Assembly: GCA_003511465.1 (NCBI GenBank)
Contig: DOID01000074.1
Span: forward strand, 9,327 to 24,428
DNA: 15,102 nt
Source of the DNA: Bacillota bacterium
GTDB taxonomy: Bacteria; Bacillota; UBA4882; UBA10575
Direction of reading: 5' to 3'
The notes below the pieces were generated by a model. The model saw only the letters and a program-made list of their open reading frames with translations, did no database searches and was not told the DNA's origin. The translations under genes and the position numbers were made by a program. Shown here in pieces: positions 1 to 8,257 of this stretch; the stretch's first letter is position 1, and every line of letters starts with the position of its first letter.

Positions 1-725
1 GTGAGGGTCAAATTATAAACCGGAAAACCCTGCGGATCAGTTATTGTTGTGATCCCCAGGATTAGCGGCATCTTTGCTCTACTATTGATCACAACCAGCG
101 GGAGAAAGAAATTATTCCAAATCCCGACAAAGGAAAGTAAAAATAGGGTAATGAAACCGGGGATAATATTAGGAAGTCCGATCCGAAAAAAGATTAGTAA
201 ATCATTGGCTCCATCGATTTGCGCCGCGTTAAACAATTCTTCCGGCACCTGATTCCAATAGGCCACCATTAAATAAACGCCAAAGACATGAACAAAGGAT
301 GGCAGTAAAACCGCAAATCTGGAATTAATTAATTGTAAATCCCGAAAAAGCATAAAAAGAGGTAACGTCGTGGCGTAGACAGGAACCATGGCAAACCCCA
401 ATATTATAATAAAAAGAACCTTTTTTCCATAAAAATCATACCGTCGAAAAGCATAACCAGCCATACAGGCAATGAAGATGGCGATGAACGCTCCGAGGAC
501 AGCATATAAAAATGAATTAGCCAGCCAATTAAAGAAAATGCCCTTTTCGTAGGTGAAAACACCGCTGACGTTTTCTAGAAAATGACTGGGTACTCCCGGA
601 AGTAAGGATTTCTGGAATAACTGGCCGACATTCTTGGTTGTTCCAATGATTAGCCAATAAAAGGGGAAGATAAAATAGACCGCTAAAATTAGCATAATAA
701 GCTTGGTCCATGTATGTTTCCGCAA
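1..725 (-). CDS. Sugar ABC transporter permease, MalG-like (3' end cut by window)
   Basis: Second inner-membrane permease of a CUT1-family sugar importer; it should pair with the permease encoded at 778-1713. I read 241 codons before the window edge; the family is usually about 270-280 residues, so only the C-terminal tail is missing. Membrane segments are visible near residues 9-28, 68-92, 103-125 and 138-156, then the cytoplasmic EAA loop near residues 162-185 (EELFNAAQIDGA...RIGLP), which docks onto the ATPase. The start is TTG at 723-725, preceded at five bases by AGGAGGGG (731-738); no ATG fits. It lies 52 bases downstream of the other permease in the same operon. No ATPase is visible, so a gene further left or a shared MsmX/UgpC-type ATPase elsewhere must supply it. 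The family is clear; the exact sugar is not. Confidence 0.9.
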   Translation of the reverse strand, partial: MRKHTWTKLIMLILAVYFIFPFYWLIIGTTKNVGQLFQKSLLPGVPSHFLENVSGVFTYEKGIFFNWLANSFLYAVLGAFIAIFIACMAGYAFRRYDFYGKKVLFIIILGFAMVPVYATTLPLFMLFRDLQLINSRFAVLLPSFVHVFGVYLMVAYWNQVPEELFNAAQIDGANDLLIFFRIGLPNIIPGFITLFLLSFVGIWNNFFLPLVVINSRAKMPLILGITTITDPQGFPVYNLTL

Positions 726-777
726 ATTTACCCCTCCTTGTCACTCTATTAATTTAGCACACCGCTGTTCTTCTCGA

Positions 778-1713
778 CTAGTGCGATTCTCCAGTCAGCA
801 TTTGTTTAGTCGCACTGCGTAACACATACAGAGAAATTAAGAAGGTAATTAAAGCTAAGATCAGCCCCATGGCCGCCGCATAGGTAAACCGCCCTTGGGC
901 GAAGGCTGAATTATAGATATACATTGCGGGAGTATAATTAGAGGGTAAAACAACCAGCTGTCCTAGCATCCACGGTTCATTAAAGACTTGGATCGCGCCA
1001 ATCGCATTAAAGATAAACAATGAAATGAGCACGCCTCTCAGGAGCGGCAGTTTAATTCTAAAAGCAATTTGCCAGAAAGTAGCCCCATCCAACTGGGCTT
1101 GCTCCGAAAATGCTTTGGGAATAGCGATTAATGAAGAGTAGATGACAAACGCGGTATATCCGGTAAAAGCCCATAGGATGATCACGAGAAGAATCGAGGG
1201 CAGGTGTTGTCTGGTCAGGATTTTAGTTCCGGAATAACCCAGTAAATCAATTACCGTCCGAAAAGGGGACATGGAATCGGAAAAAATATATGACCAGACA
1301 ATACCGGTCACGATCCCAGGAATCGTGTTTGGAAGGTAATAAATAAAGCGATAGAATTTCCCACCGCGTTTTTCCGTTTTTTCATATAGAAAGGCAATGA
1401 GCACTGCGATAAAAAGCATTAAAGGAACCTGCACCGTCAAAAGGAAGAGCGGGATCCGAAAAGATTCCCAAAACTTCGAATCCCGGAAGACCGTGGCAAA
1501 GTTTTGCAGGCCTATATACCACATTCTCGCCCCTCTTTGTCCATAAAGAGATAGCTTAACTCCTAAGCCAATCGGATAAATCACCATGGTAGAAAAAACG
1601 AGTAAAAAAGGGGCAAGAAAGAGATATGCCTTGATTGAAGCAATCGTCTTTTTATTCAGCTTTTTTTTATTCATCATTTCATTCATCTTGTTATTCATCA
1701 TTTCATCCATCAT
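778..1713 (-). CDS. Sugar ABC transporter permease, MalF-like
   Basis: First inner-membrane permease of the CUT1 importer, 311 residues, a normal length for the family. About six hydrophobic helices run from residue 28 to 298. The EAA loop is at residues 203-225 (SEQAQLDGATFW...FRIKLP). The start codon at 1711-1713 follows GGAGGTGGG at normal spacing. Oddity: the first 22 residues are almost only Met, Asn, Lys and Glu (MMDEMMNNKMNEMMNKKK), built from a repeated ATGAATGAAATG-like unit, so several in-frame ATGs follow one another; the first conserved residues begin around KKTIASIKAYLFLAPF. The real start could be any of the first ATGs. It sits downstream of the binding-protein gene, separated by a strong hairpin at 1759-1779. 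The substrate is inferred only from the neighbourhood (xylan-type oligosaccharides). Confidence 0.92.
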   Translation of the reverse strand: MMDEMMNNKMNEMMNKKKLNKKTIASIKAYLFLAPFLLVFSTMVIYPIGLGVKLSLYGQRGARMWYIGLQNFATVFRDSKFWESFRIPLFLLTVQVPLMLFIAVLIAFLYEKTEKRGGKFYRFIYYLPNTIPGIVTGIVWSYIFSDSMSPFRTVIDLLGYSGTKILTRQHLPSILLVIILWAFTGYTAFVIYSSLIAIPKAFSEQAQLDGATFWQIAFRIKLPLLRGVLISLFIFNAIGAIQVFNEPWMLGQLVVLPSNYTPAMYIYNSAFAQGRFTYAAAMGLILALITFLISLYVLRSATKQMLTGESH

Positions 1714-1758
1714 CTATTCCCACCTCCGTTTTAAATGTTGATCTAAAAAAAAGGTAGT

Positions 1759-1779
1759 GGGGGAGGAGAATCCTCCCCC
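1759..1779 (-). terminator. Intercistronic hairpin after the sugar-binding-protein gene (partial terminator or mRNA stabiliser)
   Basis: A perfect 9-bp GC-rich stem, GGGGGAGGA paired with TCCTCCCCC, closes a 3-base loop. On the minus strand it is followed after six bases by eight T residues (plus-strand A run at 1745-1752). It lies between the stop of the binding protein (1790) and the ribosome binding site of the permease gene. Such hairpins after a binding-protein gene usually protect the upstream message or terminate part of the transcripts, giving more binding protein than permease. The gap between stem and T run makes full termination less certain. Confidence 0.75.
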
Positions 1780-1789
1780 CTTTAATTGG

Positions 1790-3097
1790 TCACGGTAATT
1801 TACCGGTAATAACATTGGAGTAGCCAAATTCCTTCATGGTGCCAATAACTTCCTTTTCCCACCTGGGTAGAATATCGGCAAACCGCTTAATTTTTCCGTC
1901 AACGTACTCCTGGATCAGAAGGCTTAGACTTTCATCAACATTGGACATAATCGGTAAAGTTACAAAGGTCGTATTGACCAGCTGATGGGCTTCCCATAAA
2001 GTCTTAGTAATGTTTTGACCGCCAAAGAAAGCATCTGGCCCAGCAACCTCATCCATTACTTCTTCGTATCTGGCTGAAACCATGATCGGCAAATTACTGT
2101 AGTTATGTAAGCATTTGAGGGAAGCAGGGTGGGAGTTTAACCAGTTGACAAAGATCGCCGCTGCTTCCGGGTTCTTAGAATGGGATGTCACATAGAAACC
2201 GGAACCACCAAGCATCCCGTTATTTGGTTTCGCCGGGTTCCATTGCGGTGGAATCGCTACCCGCCATTTCCCTTCTGACTCGGGAGCATTATATCTAAGC
2301 CATTCGGCAAACCAACTACCATTTATAACAACAGCTGTCGTCCCTTCATTCAAAGAATTAAACCAGTCGGGATTCCACCACATTTCTAGATCGAAAACAC
2401 CCTCATCAAACAATTGGCCCCAGGTCTCAAAGACTTCTACTGCAACCGGATTGCTAAAATTAATATACCATTTACCATTGGAGTAATCGAACAGCTTTCC
2501 TCCTGCCTCCCAAACCTGGCCAATCCACCACATGGTATTGCCAATTGGTGCCGCCATGTACTTTAAATGTGGCGCTGCTTTCTTAAATTTTCTAGCCTGT
2601 TCGATAAATTCTTTCTTGGTCTTCGGCACGATTAATCCATATTGATCAAACAAATCTTTTCGGTAGAACATCGTCATGGCGCCACTATCCTGCGGCGTCC
2701 CGTAAATCTCTCCGTCCATGGCACACCAGCCCATGGCCGCCTCCCCATATAGTTTGATAAAAGTCTTTTCATCCAGCCACTTATTAATAGGTTGGAAAGC
2801 GCCGAGATCCATAAACTGAGGAGCAAAAGAGTACTCCACCATTAACACATCAGGCAGTCCGCTTCCGGCCGACAGGGCGGTCTGAACTTTTTCATAATGA
2901 ACGTCAAAGTTTTCCCACTTAACTTTAATATTGGGATAGACTTTCTCAAATTCCTCAATCGAATAATTTTCGTTACTGGTCCATGCCCACATTGTTATGG
3001 TGGTTTGTTTCCCTGAATATTTCGGGTAGTAGTCAGCAGCAAAAGCCGAAACCCCGACCAGAATTAACACCAAGGCGATCAATATTAGCCTTTTCAT
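1790..3097 (-). CDS. Extracellular sugar-binding protein, SBP family 1 (CUT1 importer)
   Basis: Binding protein that captures a sugar or oligosaccharide outside the inner membrane and hands it to the permease pair at 1-1713. 435 residues, the normal size for family-1 binding proteins. Residues 1-20 form a signal peptide (basic MKR, hydrophobic core, AFA followed by AD as a probable signal-peptidase-I site). There is no lipobox cysteine, so it appears not to be a lipoprotein. The mature part has the family pattern: an early TTITMWAW strand, KVYPNIKVKWENF, the middle GTPQDSGAMTMFYRKDLFD, and aromatic-rich stretches (MWWIGQVW, EMWWNPDWF) that suit sugar stacking. The start has AAGGAGGT eight bases upstream. 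First gene of its operon, with promoter at 3362-3390 and operators in between. Ligand not provable from sequence; xylo-oligosaccharides or another hemicellulose product is inferred. Confidence 0.92.
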   Translation of the reverse strand: MKRLILIALVLILVGVSAFAADYYPKYSGKQTTITMWAWTSNENYSIEEFEKVYPNIKVKWENFDVHYEKVQTALSAGSGLPDVLMVEYSFAPQFMDLGAFQPINKWLDEKTFIKLYGEAAMGWCAMDGEIYGTPQDSGAMTMFYRKDLFDQYGLIVPKTKKEFIEQARKFKKAAPHLKYMAAPIGNTMWWIGQVWEAGGKLFDYSNGKWYINFSNPVAVEVFETWGQLFDEGVFDLEMWWNPDWFNSLNEGTTAVVINGSWFAEWLRYNAPESEGKWRVAIPPQWNPAKPNNGMLGGSGFYVTSHSKNPEAAAIFVNWLNSHPASLKCLHNYSNLPIMVSARYEEVMDEVAGPDAFFGGQNITKTLWEAHQLVNTTFVTLPIMSNVDESLSLLIQEYVDGKIKRFADILPRWEKEVIGTMKEFGYSNVITGKLP

Positions 3098-3227
3098 TTA
3101 CACTTACCTCCTTATTCTGTTTTACCATCCTTACGTTTCAGATCATTACTAATGACTCAAATCTCCAACGATCACCTCCACTCGTAATGTACTTTGTTGG
3201 GTACAATCGCTTCGTTCAAATCCAAAT

Positions 3228-3241
3228 TCTAACCGTTTAGA
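3228..3241. promoter_or_regulatory. LacI-type operator, distal copy upstream of sugar-binding-protein gene
   Basis: TCTAACCGTTTAGA, an inverted repeat around a central CG, inside a longer AAAT...ATTT symmetry. The same 14-bp form TCTAAnCGnTTAGA occurs at 3332, 11322 and 11468. The central CG palindrome is typical of LacI/GalR-family binding sites. It lies in the 5' leader, about 130 bases before the start codon, and its centre is 104 bp from the promoter-proximal copy. Confidence 0.75.
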
Positions 3242-3277
3242 TTTAACGCCAAAATTATCTGGTGCTGTACACGTAAT

Positions 3278-3291
3278 TCTATTCGTCTAGC
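3278..3291. promoter_or_regulatory. Degenerate operator-like site between the two good copies
   Basis: TCTATTCGTCTAGC keeps 9 of the 12 fixed positions of the TCTAAnCGnTTAGA consensus, including the central CG. It sits almost midway between the copies at 3228 and 3332 (centres 50 and 54 bp away), so it may be a weak auxiliary site. On its own the match could be chance. Confidence 0.35.
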
Positions 3292-3331
3292 TTTGCTTAA
3301 ATATAAATCGCTTTTTTTAATCATTAACGTT

Positions 3332-3345
3332 TCTAATCGTTTAGA
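3332..3345. promoter_or_regulatory. LacI-type operator, promoter-proximal copy
   Basis: TCTAATCGTTTAGA, matching the window consensus TCTAAnCGnTTAGA. It starts 16 bases downstream of the -10 element of the promoter at 3362-3390, so a bound repressor would cover roughly +9 to +22 and block initiation or early elongation. Confidence 0.78.
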
Positions 3346-3361
3346 TTATTATGATGTTAAT

Positions 3362-3390
3362 ATCATATAAATTATCCATTATTTTGTCAA
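3362..3390 (-). promoter_or_regulatory. Sigma-A-type promoter of the sugar ABC operon
   Basis: On the minus strand TTGACA (3385-3390) is followed by a 17-base spacer and TATGAT (3362-3367), a near-consensus housekeeping promoter. Transcription would start near 3354-3356, giving a leader of about 255 bases before the binding-protein ATG. Apart from operators I see no structured RNA element in that leader. No terminator separates it from the xylC stop at 3417, so read-through from the upstream opp-xylC unit is likely. A weaker operator-like sequence (TCTCTTCGGTTAGG, 3394-3407) lies just upstream of the -35 box. Confidence 0.8.
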
Positions 3391-3416
3391 GTCTCTCTTC
3401 GGTTAGGATTTTTACG

Positions 3417-5351
3417 TTAACTCCATACTTTGATCCGGTTTTTCCCCTGTTGCAAATCGGCAATCGGGCCTACTCCACTCTTTTCTGCTCTTTTTTCTCC
3501 TAAATAGTCGATATCAAGTATTACTTCACTTCCATTTGGGTTCTCAAAATCAGCATTAGCCACCCTTACCCGCTTTAGGGTCTTAGTCGTTTGGATTTCC
3601 CCAAGTATTTTTTCATAGTTTTCTGGGAGGCAACAGGTGAGGTATACTCCGTCTTCTTCTTCCGTAATCCTAATTTCCGGGTTAAACAGTGCTGCCACAA
3701 TTTTATCTTTTTCTTGCTCGAACGGAACCGCCCCATTTAAATATAGATTGTTGTTAATATAAACAGGCTGATTATTATCTAAAAATATATCTTCATCGCC
3801 TGGTTTTTGGTGTACTATTTTCAAATATTCCTCTAATGATGTGGTATAGCCATTGAACTGAGCAGTCCCGACCCCTTCGAGCCCATCTTTCCCTACAAAG
3901 ATGTTATTATAAAAGCGGTCATCCCCACCCAGAACAACAGAGAAACCTGCTGTTTTTGTACTGTGGGGAAGATGATAGGGTGTTGACCGGTTAGGGACTT
4001 TCTGCTGATCCATTTTCCCACAAATTAGATTGTTTACATACGCCCCGCCCTGTGCATAGTTGTCCAGCGCATATTCGGAAGTAAAAATATTGTGGTCAAC
4101 AATATACGGTCCATGACTAACTTCGACGAACAGATCGCGATTATTACGATAGTAAAGGTTCCGACTAACTCTCGTCCCCTGTGTCTGCCAGTCTAACCAG
4201 GTTCCCAAGGAACAATCATGGATCCGATTATCATGGATTTGGACGTCAATCGCGGCATGCAGCTTAATACCAGCAATTTCATATCCATAGAATTCTCTTT
4301 TTAGAGCAATGTTGTAGATGTGATTATTATAAATTTCACTGAAGACACAGCCCAGATGACCGACGATCCCATTTTGGCCACAATCATAGATGGTGTTATT
4401 ACGAATAAGATGGGAACCAACGGTCTCTTTGCTCCAACCAGCATGAGTGGCGCTGAATACCGATTCTATTTGATAGTTATATCCCGGTTTATCTCTCCGT
4501 TTCGTCCGATAATTGTCGCCTGTAGCGTTTTCTTTACCGATACTAATCCCGCTGCACTTCGAATCATGGATCATGTTATCTTCAATGATCCAGCCCTTAC
4601 TCCAGTGGGGACCCAATAATCCGGGCTGATCAGCGGTCGGAGGCGTCCAGGGGGTTGCCGCCTGCGCCATCTCAAAACCTTTTACTGTAATATAGTTTAT
4701 ACCTATTCGGTCCGGGTAAAAACAGCATTTCCTGACATTTACCTCTACCAGCTCGGTATTGGGATTATGGTCATGAAAATTGGCATAGATGGTGGTGTTT
4801 TCTGCATCGACCTCAGCATACCAGAGATATATCGTTTGCTCCGGATTATGTACGGGAACTACCTTGCCTGTCCAATGATCCATCACTTCTTTCCTTATAC
4901 CAGGATTTCGTAACTCCGCCAAAGATCCCGCCTCATAAAAGGAGAGCCCGTTTAAATAAACATCTCCCAGGTGTTTTCTGCTCCCGGAATCGGTCGTAAC
5001 AAACCAATCACCAAAGAGCTCTTCTGAATAGGGATTATACTCCCCGAATAAATCATTAGGCAGCACTACTTTCCAGATCGATCCTTCCAGCTGTTCCCAG
5101 TCCCGGATCTGTTCCGACCCTTTAATGACTACTTTTTCCCCTTCCGCAGCCTGATAGGTAATTCTCCTGGTATTGCTTAATCCTGTGTTCCGGGGTTTCA
5201 CCCATTCCCGGTATTCCCCGGCGTGGACAATTACCGTATCCCCGGCCTGAGCCAGCGCAGCCGCCTTATTAATCGTCAGAAAAGGATCCTCTTTTGTTCC
5301 CTGTCCAAAATCCGAACCAGTTTTGGCCACGTGATACTCATAAATCATCAT
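3417..5351 (-). CDS. xylC: GH120 beta-xylosidase (right-handed beta-helix), XylC-like
   Basis: Exo-beta-xylosidase releasing xylose from the non-reducing end of xylo-oligosaccharides; cytoplasmic, as there is no signal peptide. The 644-residue sequence follows, from memory, the GH120 enzyme XylC of Thermoanaerobacterium saccharolyticum almost block by block: EYHVAKTGSD at the N-terminus, ATPWTPPTADQPGL, IRNNTIYDCGQN, IYNIALKREFYG, RNNRDLFVEVSHGPY, GGDDRFYNNIF. Repeated strand-turn units (NNTIYD, NNHIYN, DNRIHD, DHNIF) show the parallel beta-helix. XylC is reported to use Asp382 and Glu405; here Asp387 (WLDW) and Glu410 (FVEV) lie the same 23 residues apart. The start at 5351 follows GGGAGGGG; a second ATG directly after is equally possible. 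Last gene of the opp unit, 19 bases after the oppF stop, which points to xylo-oligosaccharides as the importer's cargo. Confidence 0.93.
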   Translation of the reverse strand: MMIYEYHVAKTGSDFGQGTKEDPFLTINKAAALAQAGDTVIVHAGEYREWVKPRNTGLSNTRRITYQAAEGEKVVIKGSEQIRDWEQLEGSIWKVVLPNDLFGEYNPYSEELFGDWFVTTDSGSRKHLGDVYLNGLSFYEAGSLAELRNPGIRKEVMDHWTGKVVPVHNPEQTIYLWYAEVDAENTTIYANFHDHNPNTELVEVNVRKCCFYPDRIGINYITVKGFEMAQAATPWTPPTADQPGLLGPHWSKGWIIEDNMIHDSKCSGISIGKENATGDNYRTKRRDKPGYNYQIESVFSATHAGWSKETVGSHLIRNNTIYDCGQNGIVGHLGCVFSEIYNNHIYNIALKREFYGYEIAGIKLHAAIDVQIHDNRIHDCSLGTWLDWQTQGTRVSRNLYYRNNRDLFVEVSHGPYIVDHNIFTSEYALDNYAQGGAYVNNLICGKMDQQKVPNRSTPYHLPHSTKTAGFSVVLGGDDRFYNNIFVGKDGLEGVGTAQFNGYTTSLEEYLKIVHQKPGDEDIFLDNNQPVYINNNLYLNGAVPFEQEKDKIVAALFNPEIRITEEEDGVYLTCCLPENYEKILGEIQTTKTLKRVRVANADFENPNGSEVILDIDYLGEKRAEKSGVGPIADLQQGKNRIKVWS

Positions 5352-5370
5352 AACCCCTCCCTCTGATCCC

Positions 5371-6393
5371 CTATTTATACAAGTGACATTTTACATCTCT
5401 GTCCTCGATTCTATAATTTTCCGGTTCACATTCTTTACAGATCGCCTGCACTTTTGGACAGCGTCCGGAAAATTTACACCCGCTCCGCGAGTATTCTTTA
5501 GTTTCCAGATCACTTAAGGCAATGTCGCTTGCCCATTTATTGGCCGGATTGGGTACCGGAATTGAGGCTTTTAACAATTGTGTATAAGGATGGAGCGGAT
5601 TACCCAGCACCTTTTCGACCGAACCCATCTCCACAACCTGTCCTCTTAGCATAATGGCAATCCGGTCACTGACATAATAAGCTGTCGCCAGATCATGGGT
5701 AATATAGATGATACTAACCCCTTGCTCTTCCTTTAGTTTTTTAAATAAATTTATCACAGACATCCTTAAAGAAGCATCGATCATCGATACGGGTTCATCG
5801 GTAATTAGTAATGACGGATTGGTAATTAATGCTCTGGCAATCGATGTTCTCTGCAGCTGACCCCCGGACATTTCACTGGGATATTTATCTTTGATTTCGG
5901 CAGTTGAAAGTCCCACTAATTCTAAGGATTTTTCCACTAGCTGATCTTGATCTGTTTCTGCCATTTTAAAGTTTTTTTCAGTTTCATAGAGATAAGAATC
6001 AATCTTCTTCAACGGATTAAAGGTTTCAAACGGATTTTGAAAAACAGGTTGAACATCTCTCATGAACTCCTTTTTTCCCTTCAGCTTGGCTATTTTATCA
6101 CCTTTATAGCTTATACTACCGGAAGTAGGCACTTCAAAACCGAGGATTAGTTTAGCCACCGTTGATTTACCACTACCGCTTTCACCCGCGAGCGTAAATA
6201 TTTCCGGTTGATTAAGCTTCAAGGAGAATGAAACTTTATTGACCGCGGCGATTGTGGATTTAGTAAAGCCCTGACCTTTGATAAAGACTTTCGTTAAGTC
6301 ATCAACCGTAAGTAGCTGTGAAGATGCCTGTTCAACCCCAACTTGATTTAGTTTTACCTGTTTAGACTGGGAATTTTTTTGATTTATCTTCAT
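5371..6393 (-). CDS. Opp/Dpp-type ABC transporter ATP-binding protein, OppF-like
   Basis: One of two nucleotide-binding subunits that power the family-5 importer at the inner face of the membrane. 340 residues with Walker A GESGSGKST (70-78), Q-loop VFQNP (Gln119), signature MSGGQLQR (175-182), Walker B LLITDEP (195-201) and the switch His233 (ITHDL). The C-terminal oligopeptide-transporter extension carries cysteines in GCKFSGRCP and further on (four close together plus one near the end). The D-loop reads SMIDAS instead of the commoner SALDVS. The first 25 residues are a polar extension before the first strand. Its ATG overlaps the oppD stop in an ATGA, so the two ATPases are translationally coupled. 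Peptide import is the family default, but the operon partner xylC argues for oligosaccharides. Confidence 0.92.
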   Translation of the reverse strand: MKINQKNSQSKQVKLNQVGVEQASSQLLTVDDLTKVFIKGQGFTKSTIAAVNKVSFSLKLNQPEIFTLAGESGSGKSTVAKLILGFEVPTSGSISYKGDKIAKLKGKKEFMRDVQPVFQNPFETFNPLKKIDSYLYETEKNFKMAETDQDQLVEKSLELVGLSTAEIKDKYPSEMSGGQLQRTSIARALITNPSLLITDEPVSMIDASLRMSVINLFKKLKEEQGVSIIYITHDLATAYYVSDRIAIMLRGQVVEMGSVEKVLGNPLHPYTQLLKASIPVPNPANKWASDIALSDLETKEYSRSGCKFSGRCPKVQAICKECEPENYRIEDRDVKCHLYK

Positions 6394-7379
6394 TTAGAGC
6401 CCTCCTCAAGAAAGCATGCTACCCGATGGCCTTCTCCCACCTGGATTAATTCGGGGGTTTCTTTTCGGCATCGTTCCGTCGCTTCTGGACAGCGTGGGTG
6501 GAATCGACACCCGGATGGCACATGTATTAGTGAAGGTGGCGCTCCGGGTGCACTGGCCCGGATTGATTTATCTCCGATGGTGGGTAATGATTTTAATAAC
6601 ATTAGCGTATAAGGATGTTTAGGCTGGTTAAATATAATATCCACATCAGCTTCTTCAACTATTTTTCCGGCATACATAATTGCCAGCCGGTCACATAAAT
6701 TAGCATGGATCGCCAGATCATGAGTGACCATGATCAGGGTATTTTGCTGCTCTTTTTTAATCTGTTTTATTAATTGCACTACTCCCCGTTGAACAATGAC
6801 ATCTAGGGCTGTGGTGGGTTCATCAGCAAAAATTATGTCCGGTTTTAGAATTGTGGCTAATGCGATCGTAATCCGCTGTCGCATTCCGCCAGACAGTTGA
6901 TGGGGAAAGGCGTGCATCACACTCCAGTCCAGTCCCAAGGCCTCTAGATGTGTCTTTACCATCTTGTCAAAACACGTCCGGTCTTTGATCTTTTGGTGAG
7001 CGTCAACAATATCTTCAAATGACTTTTTGATCCTTCGCACTGGATTTAAGACACTCATTGAGCCCTGGGGAATATGGGAGATCCGAACCCCGCGCACCTG
7101 ACGGCGTTGTTTATCTTCCTTTAAAGCTAAAATATCCAGTATTTTATCATCAAAATTATATGCTACTTCTCCCTCCAAGATCTCTAATGGAGGCTTAATC
7201 AGCCCGCTGACGGCTTTTAACAGGGTTGATTTACCACAACCGGATTCTCCGGCAATCCCATATATTTCATTTTTATGGACCTGAAAGGAGACTCCATCAA
7301 CCGCCCTGACCCGATAAATGTGGCCGTATTTTTCTGTACTATAATAAGCCTTTAGTTCTTTTACCTCTAAAATTGACAT
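6390..7379 (-). CDS. Opp/Dpp-type ABC transporter ATP-binding protein, OppD-like
   Basis: Partner ATPase of the OppF-like subunit. 329 residues with Walker A GESGCGKST (44-52), Q-loop with Gln105 (IPQGS), signature LSGGMRQR (162-169), Walker B IIFADEP (182-188), D-loop TALD and switch His220 (VTHDL). The C-terminal extension holds SGCRFHPRCPEA and a final cysteine in VACFL, the usual tail of OppD/OppF subunits. The ribosome binding site AAGGGGAG lies in the last codons of oppC, only four bases separate the two genes, and the stop overlaps the oppF start. Order B-C-D-F matches classical opp operons. Confidence 0.93.
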   Translation of the reverse strand: MSILEVKELKAYYSTEKYGHIYRVRAVDGVSFQVHKNEIYGIAGESGCGKSTLLKAVSGLIKPPLEILEGEVAYNFDDKILDILALKEDKQRRQVRGVRISHIPQGSMSVLNPVRRIKKSFEDIVDAHQKIKDRTCFDKMVKTHLEALGLDWSVMHAFPHQLSGGMRQRITIALATILKPDIIFADEPTTALDVIVQRGVVQLIKQIKKEQQNTLIMVTHDLAIHANLCDRLAIMYAGKIVEEADVDIIFNQPKHPYTLMLLKSLPTIGDKSIRASAPGAPPSLIHVPSGCRFHPRCPEATERCRKETPELIQVGEGHRVACFLEEGSK

Positions 7380-7383
7380 GACT

Positions 7384-8244
7384 TCACTCCCCTTTGATCA
7401 TCTGTAACCTGGTTCTCGGATCAAGATATTCACTAATACTGGTTGAGAGCATATATAAAGCAAGAATTAGTACAATACAGCTGATGATGGGGGTCAAGAT
7501 CCAATTCCACTTCTCTAAAAAGATGGCCTGGTATTGCAAAGCCCAGTAGATCATCGTGCCAATGGTTGGCGTATTAAGATTAGAGAGCCCTAACATCGAT
7601 AAAGTTACTTCCATGCCAATTACCCAGATCACATTATTGATGGTAGCCGCCATAATAAGAGGGATGATATAGGGCAGATGCTCGGAAGTAATTATCTTAT
7701 ACGTTTTCATTCCTGATAAAACTGCTGTTTTAGTGAATTCCCTTTCCTTTAGACTTAAAATTTGGGAACGAAAAAGCCGCGCATCCCAGGCCCAACCAAA
7801 TAAGCCAATGATGATCCCGAGTACAGTTATGCTTAAAGAAGTCCGGAGGATACTGGCGATCAGGATTAAGACCGGGAATAAAGGAATGATGATAAAACTG
7901 TCGTTAATTGTCATCACAATCCGATCAAAGAGGCCTCCTTTATATCCGGCCAGCAAACCCAGGACAATTGCGATAATACGCGAAATCAAAGCGGCGATTA
8001 ATCCCAGTAATAATGAATTTTTAATGGCCACCATGGCTTGCCATAATATATCTTGACCCATCGAATTTGTCCCCAGGGGATATTTCAAGCTCGAAGCCAT
8101 ATCTCTAGGAACTGTATTCCAGGCTTTCATATTGTAAGGCGAAAACAAGGATATTAGGGCGATCATGATAAATAAGGTTAAGATGGAAAAACCAAACCTA
8201 AATCTTTTATCGTAGCGAAATAGTCTTTTAAAAACTCGCAACAT
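7384..8244 (-). CDS. Opp/Dpp-type ABC transporter permease, OppC-like
   Basis: Second permease subunit of the family-5 importer. I choose the ATG at 8242-8244 (MLRVFKRLFRY) because AGGGAGGG stands just before it and this leaves a 13-base gap after the oppB stop. A longer open frame to 8283 would overlap oppB and carry a non-conserved prefix (MTPESGINREGEK). The 286-residue product has an N-terminal helix (GFSILTLFIMIALISLF), the periplasmic PLGTNSMGQDILW motif typical of OppC/DppC, then about five helices. The EAA loop reads TAVLSGMKTYKII followed by HLPYIIP. It closes with YLDPRTRLQ, the family-typical C-terminus. Confidence 0.92.
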   Translation of the reverse strand: MLRVFKRLFRYDKRFRFGFSILTLFIMIALISLFSPYNMKAWNTVPRDMASSLKYPLGTNSMGQDILWQAMVAIKNSLLLGLIAALISRIIAIVLGLLAGYKGGLFDRIVMTINDSFIIIPLFPVLILIASILRTSLSITVLGIIIGLFGWAWDARLFRSQILSLKEREFTKTAVLSGMKTYKIITSEHLPYIIPLIMAATINNVIWVIGMEVTLSMLGLSNLNTPTIGTMIYWALQYQAIFLEKWNWILTPIISCIVLILALYMLSTSISEYLDPRTRLQMIKGE

Positions 8245-8257
8245 CTTCTCTCCCTCC

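Noticed and set aside
529..744. Minus-strand frame beginning GTG ACA AGG AGG
   Set aside because: It is one base out of frame with the permease and encodes no transporter motifs; the permease starts at TTG 725 just inside it.
3098..3354. Riboswitch in the long leader of the sugar-binding-protein gene
   Set aside because: No conserved aptamer core or terminator/antiterminator pair could be seen; operators explain the leader better.
4320..4619. Plus-strand 99-codon open frame inside xylC
   Set aside because: It is fully antisense to a strongly conserved part of the beta-xylosidase.
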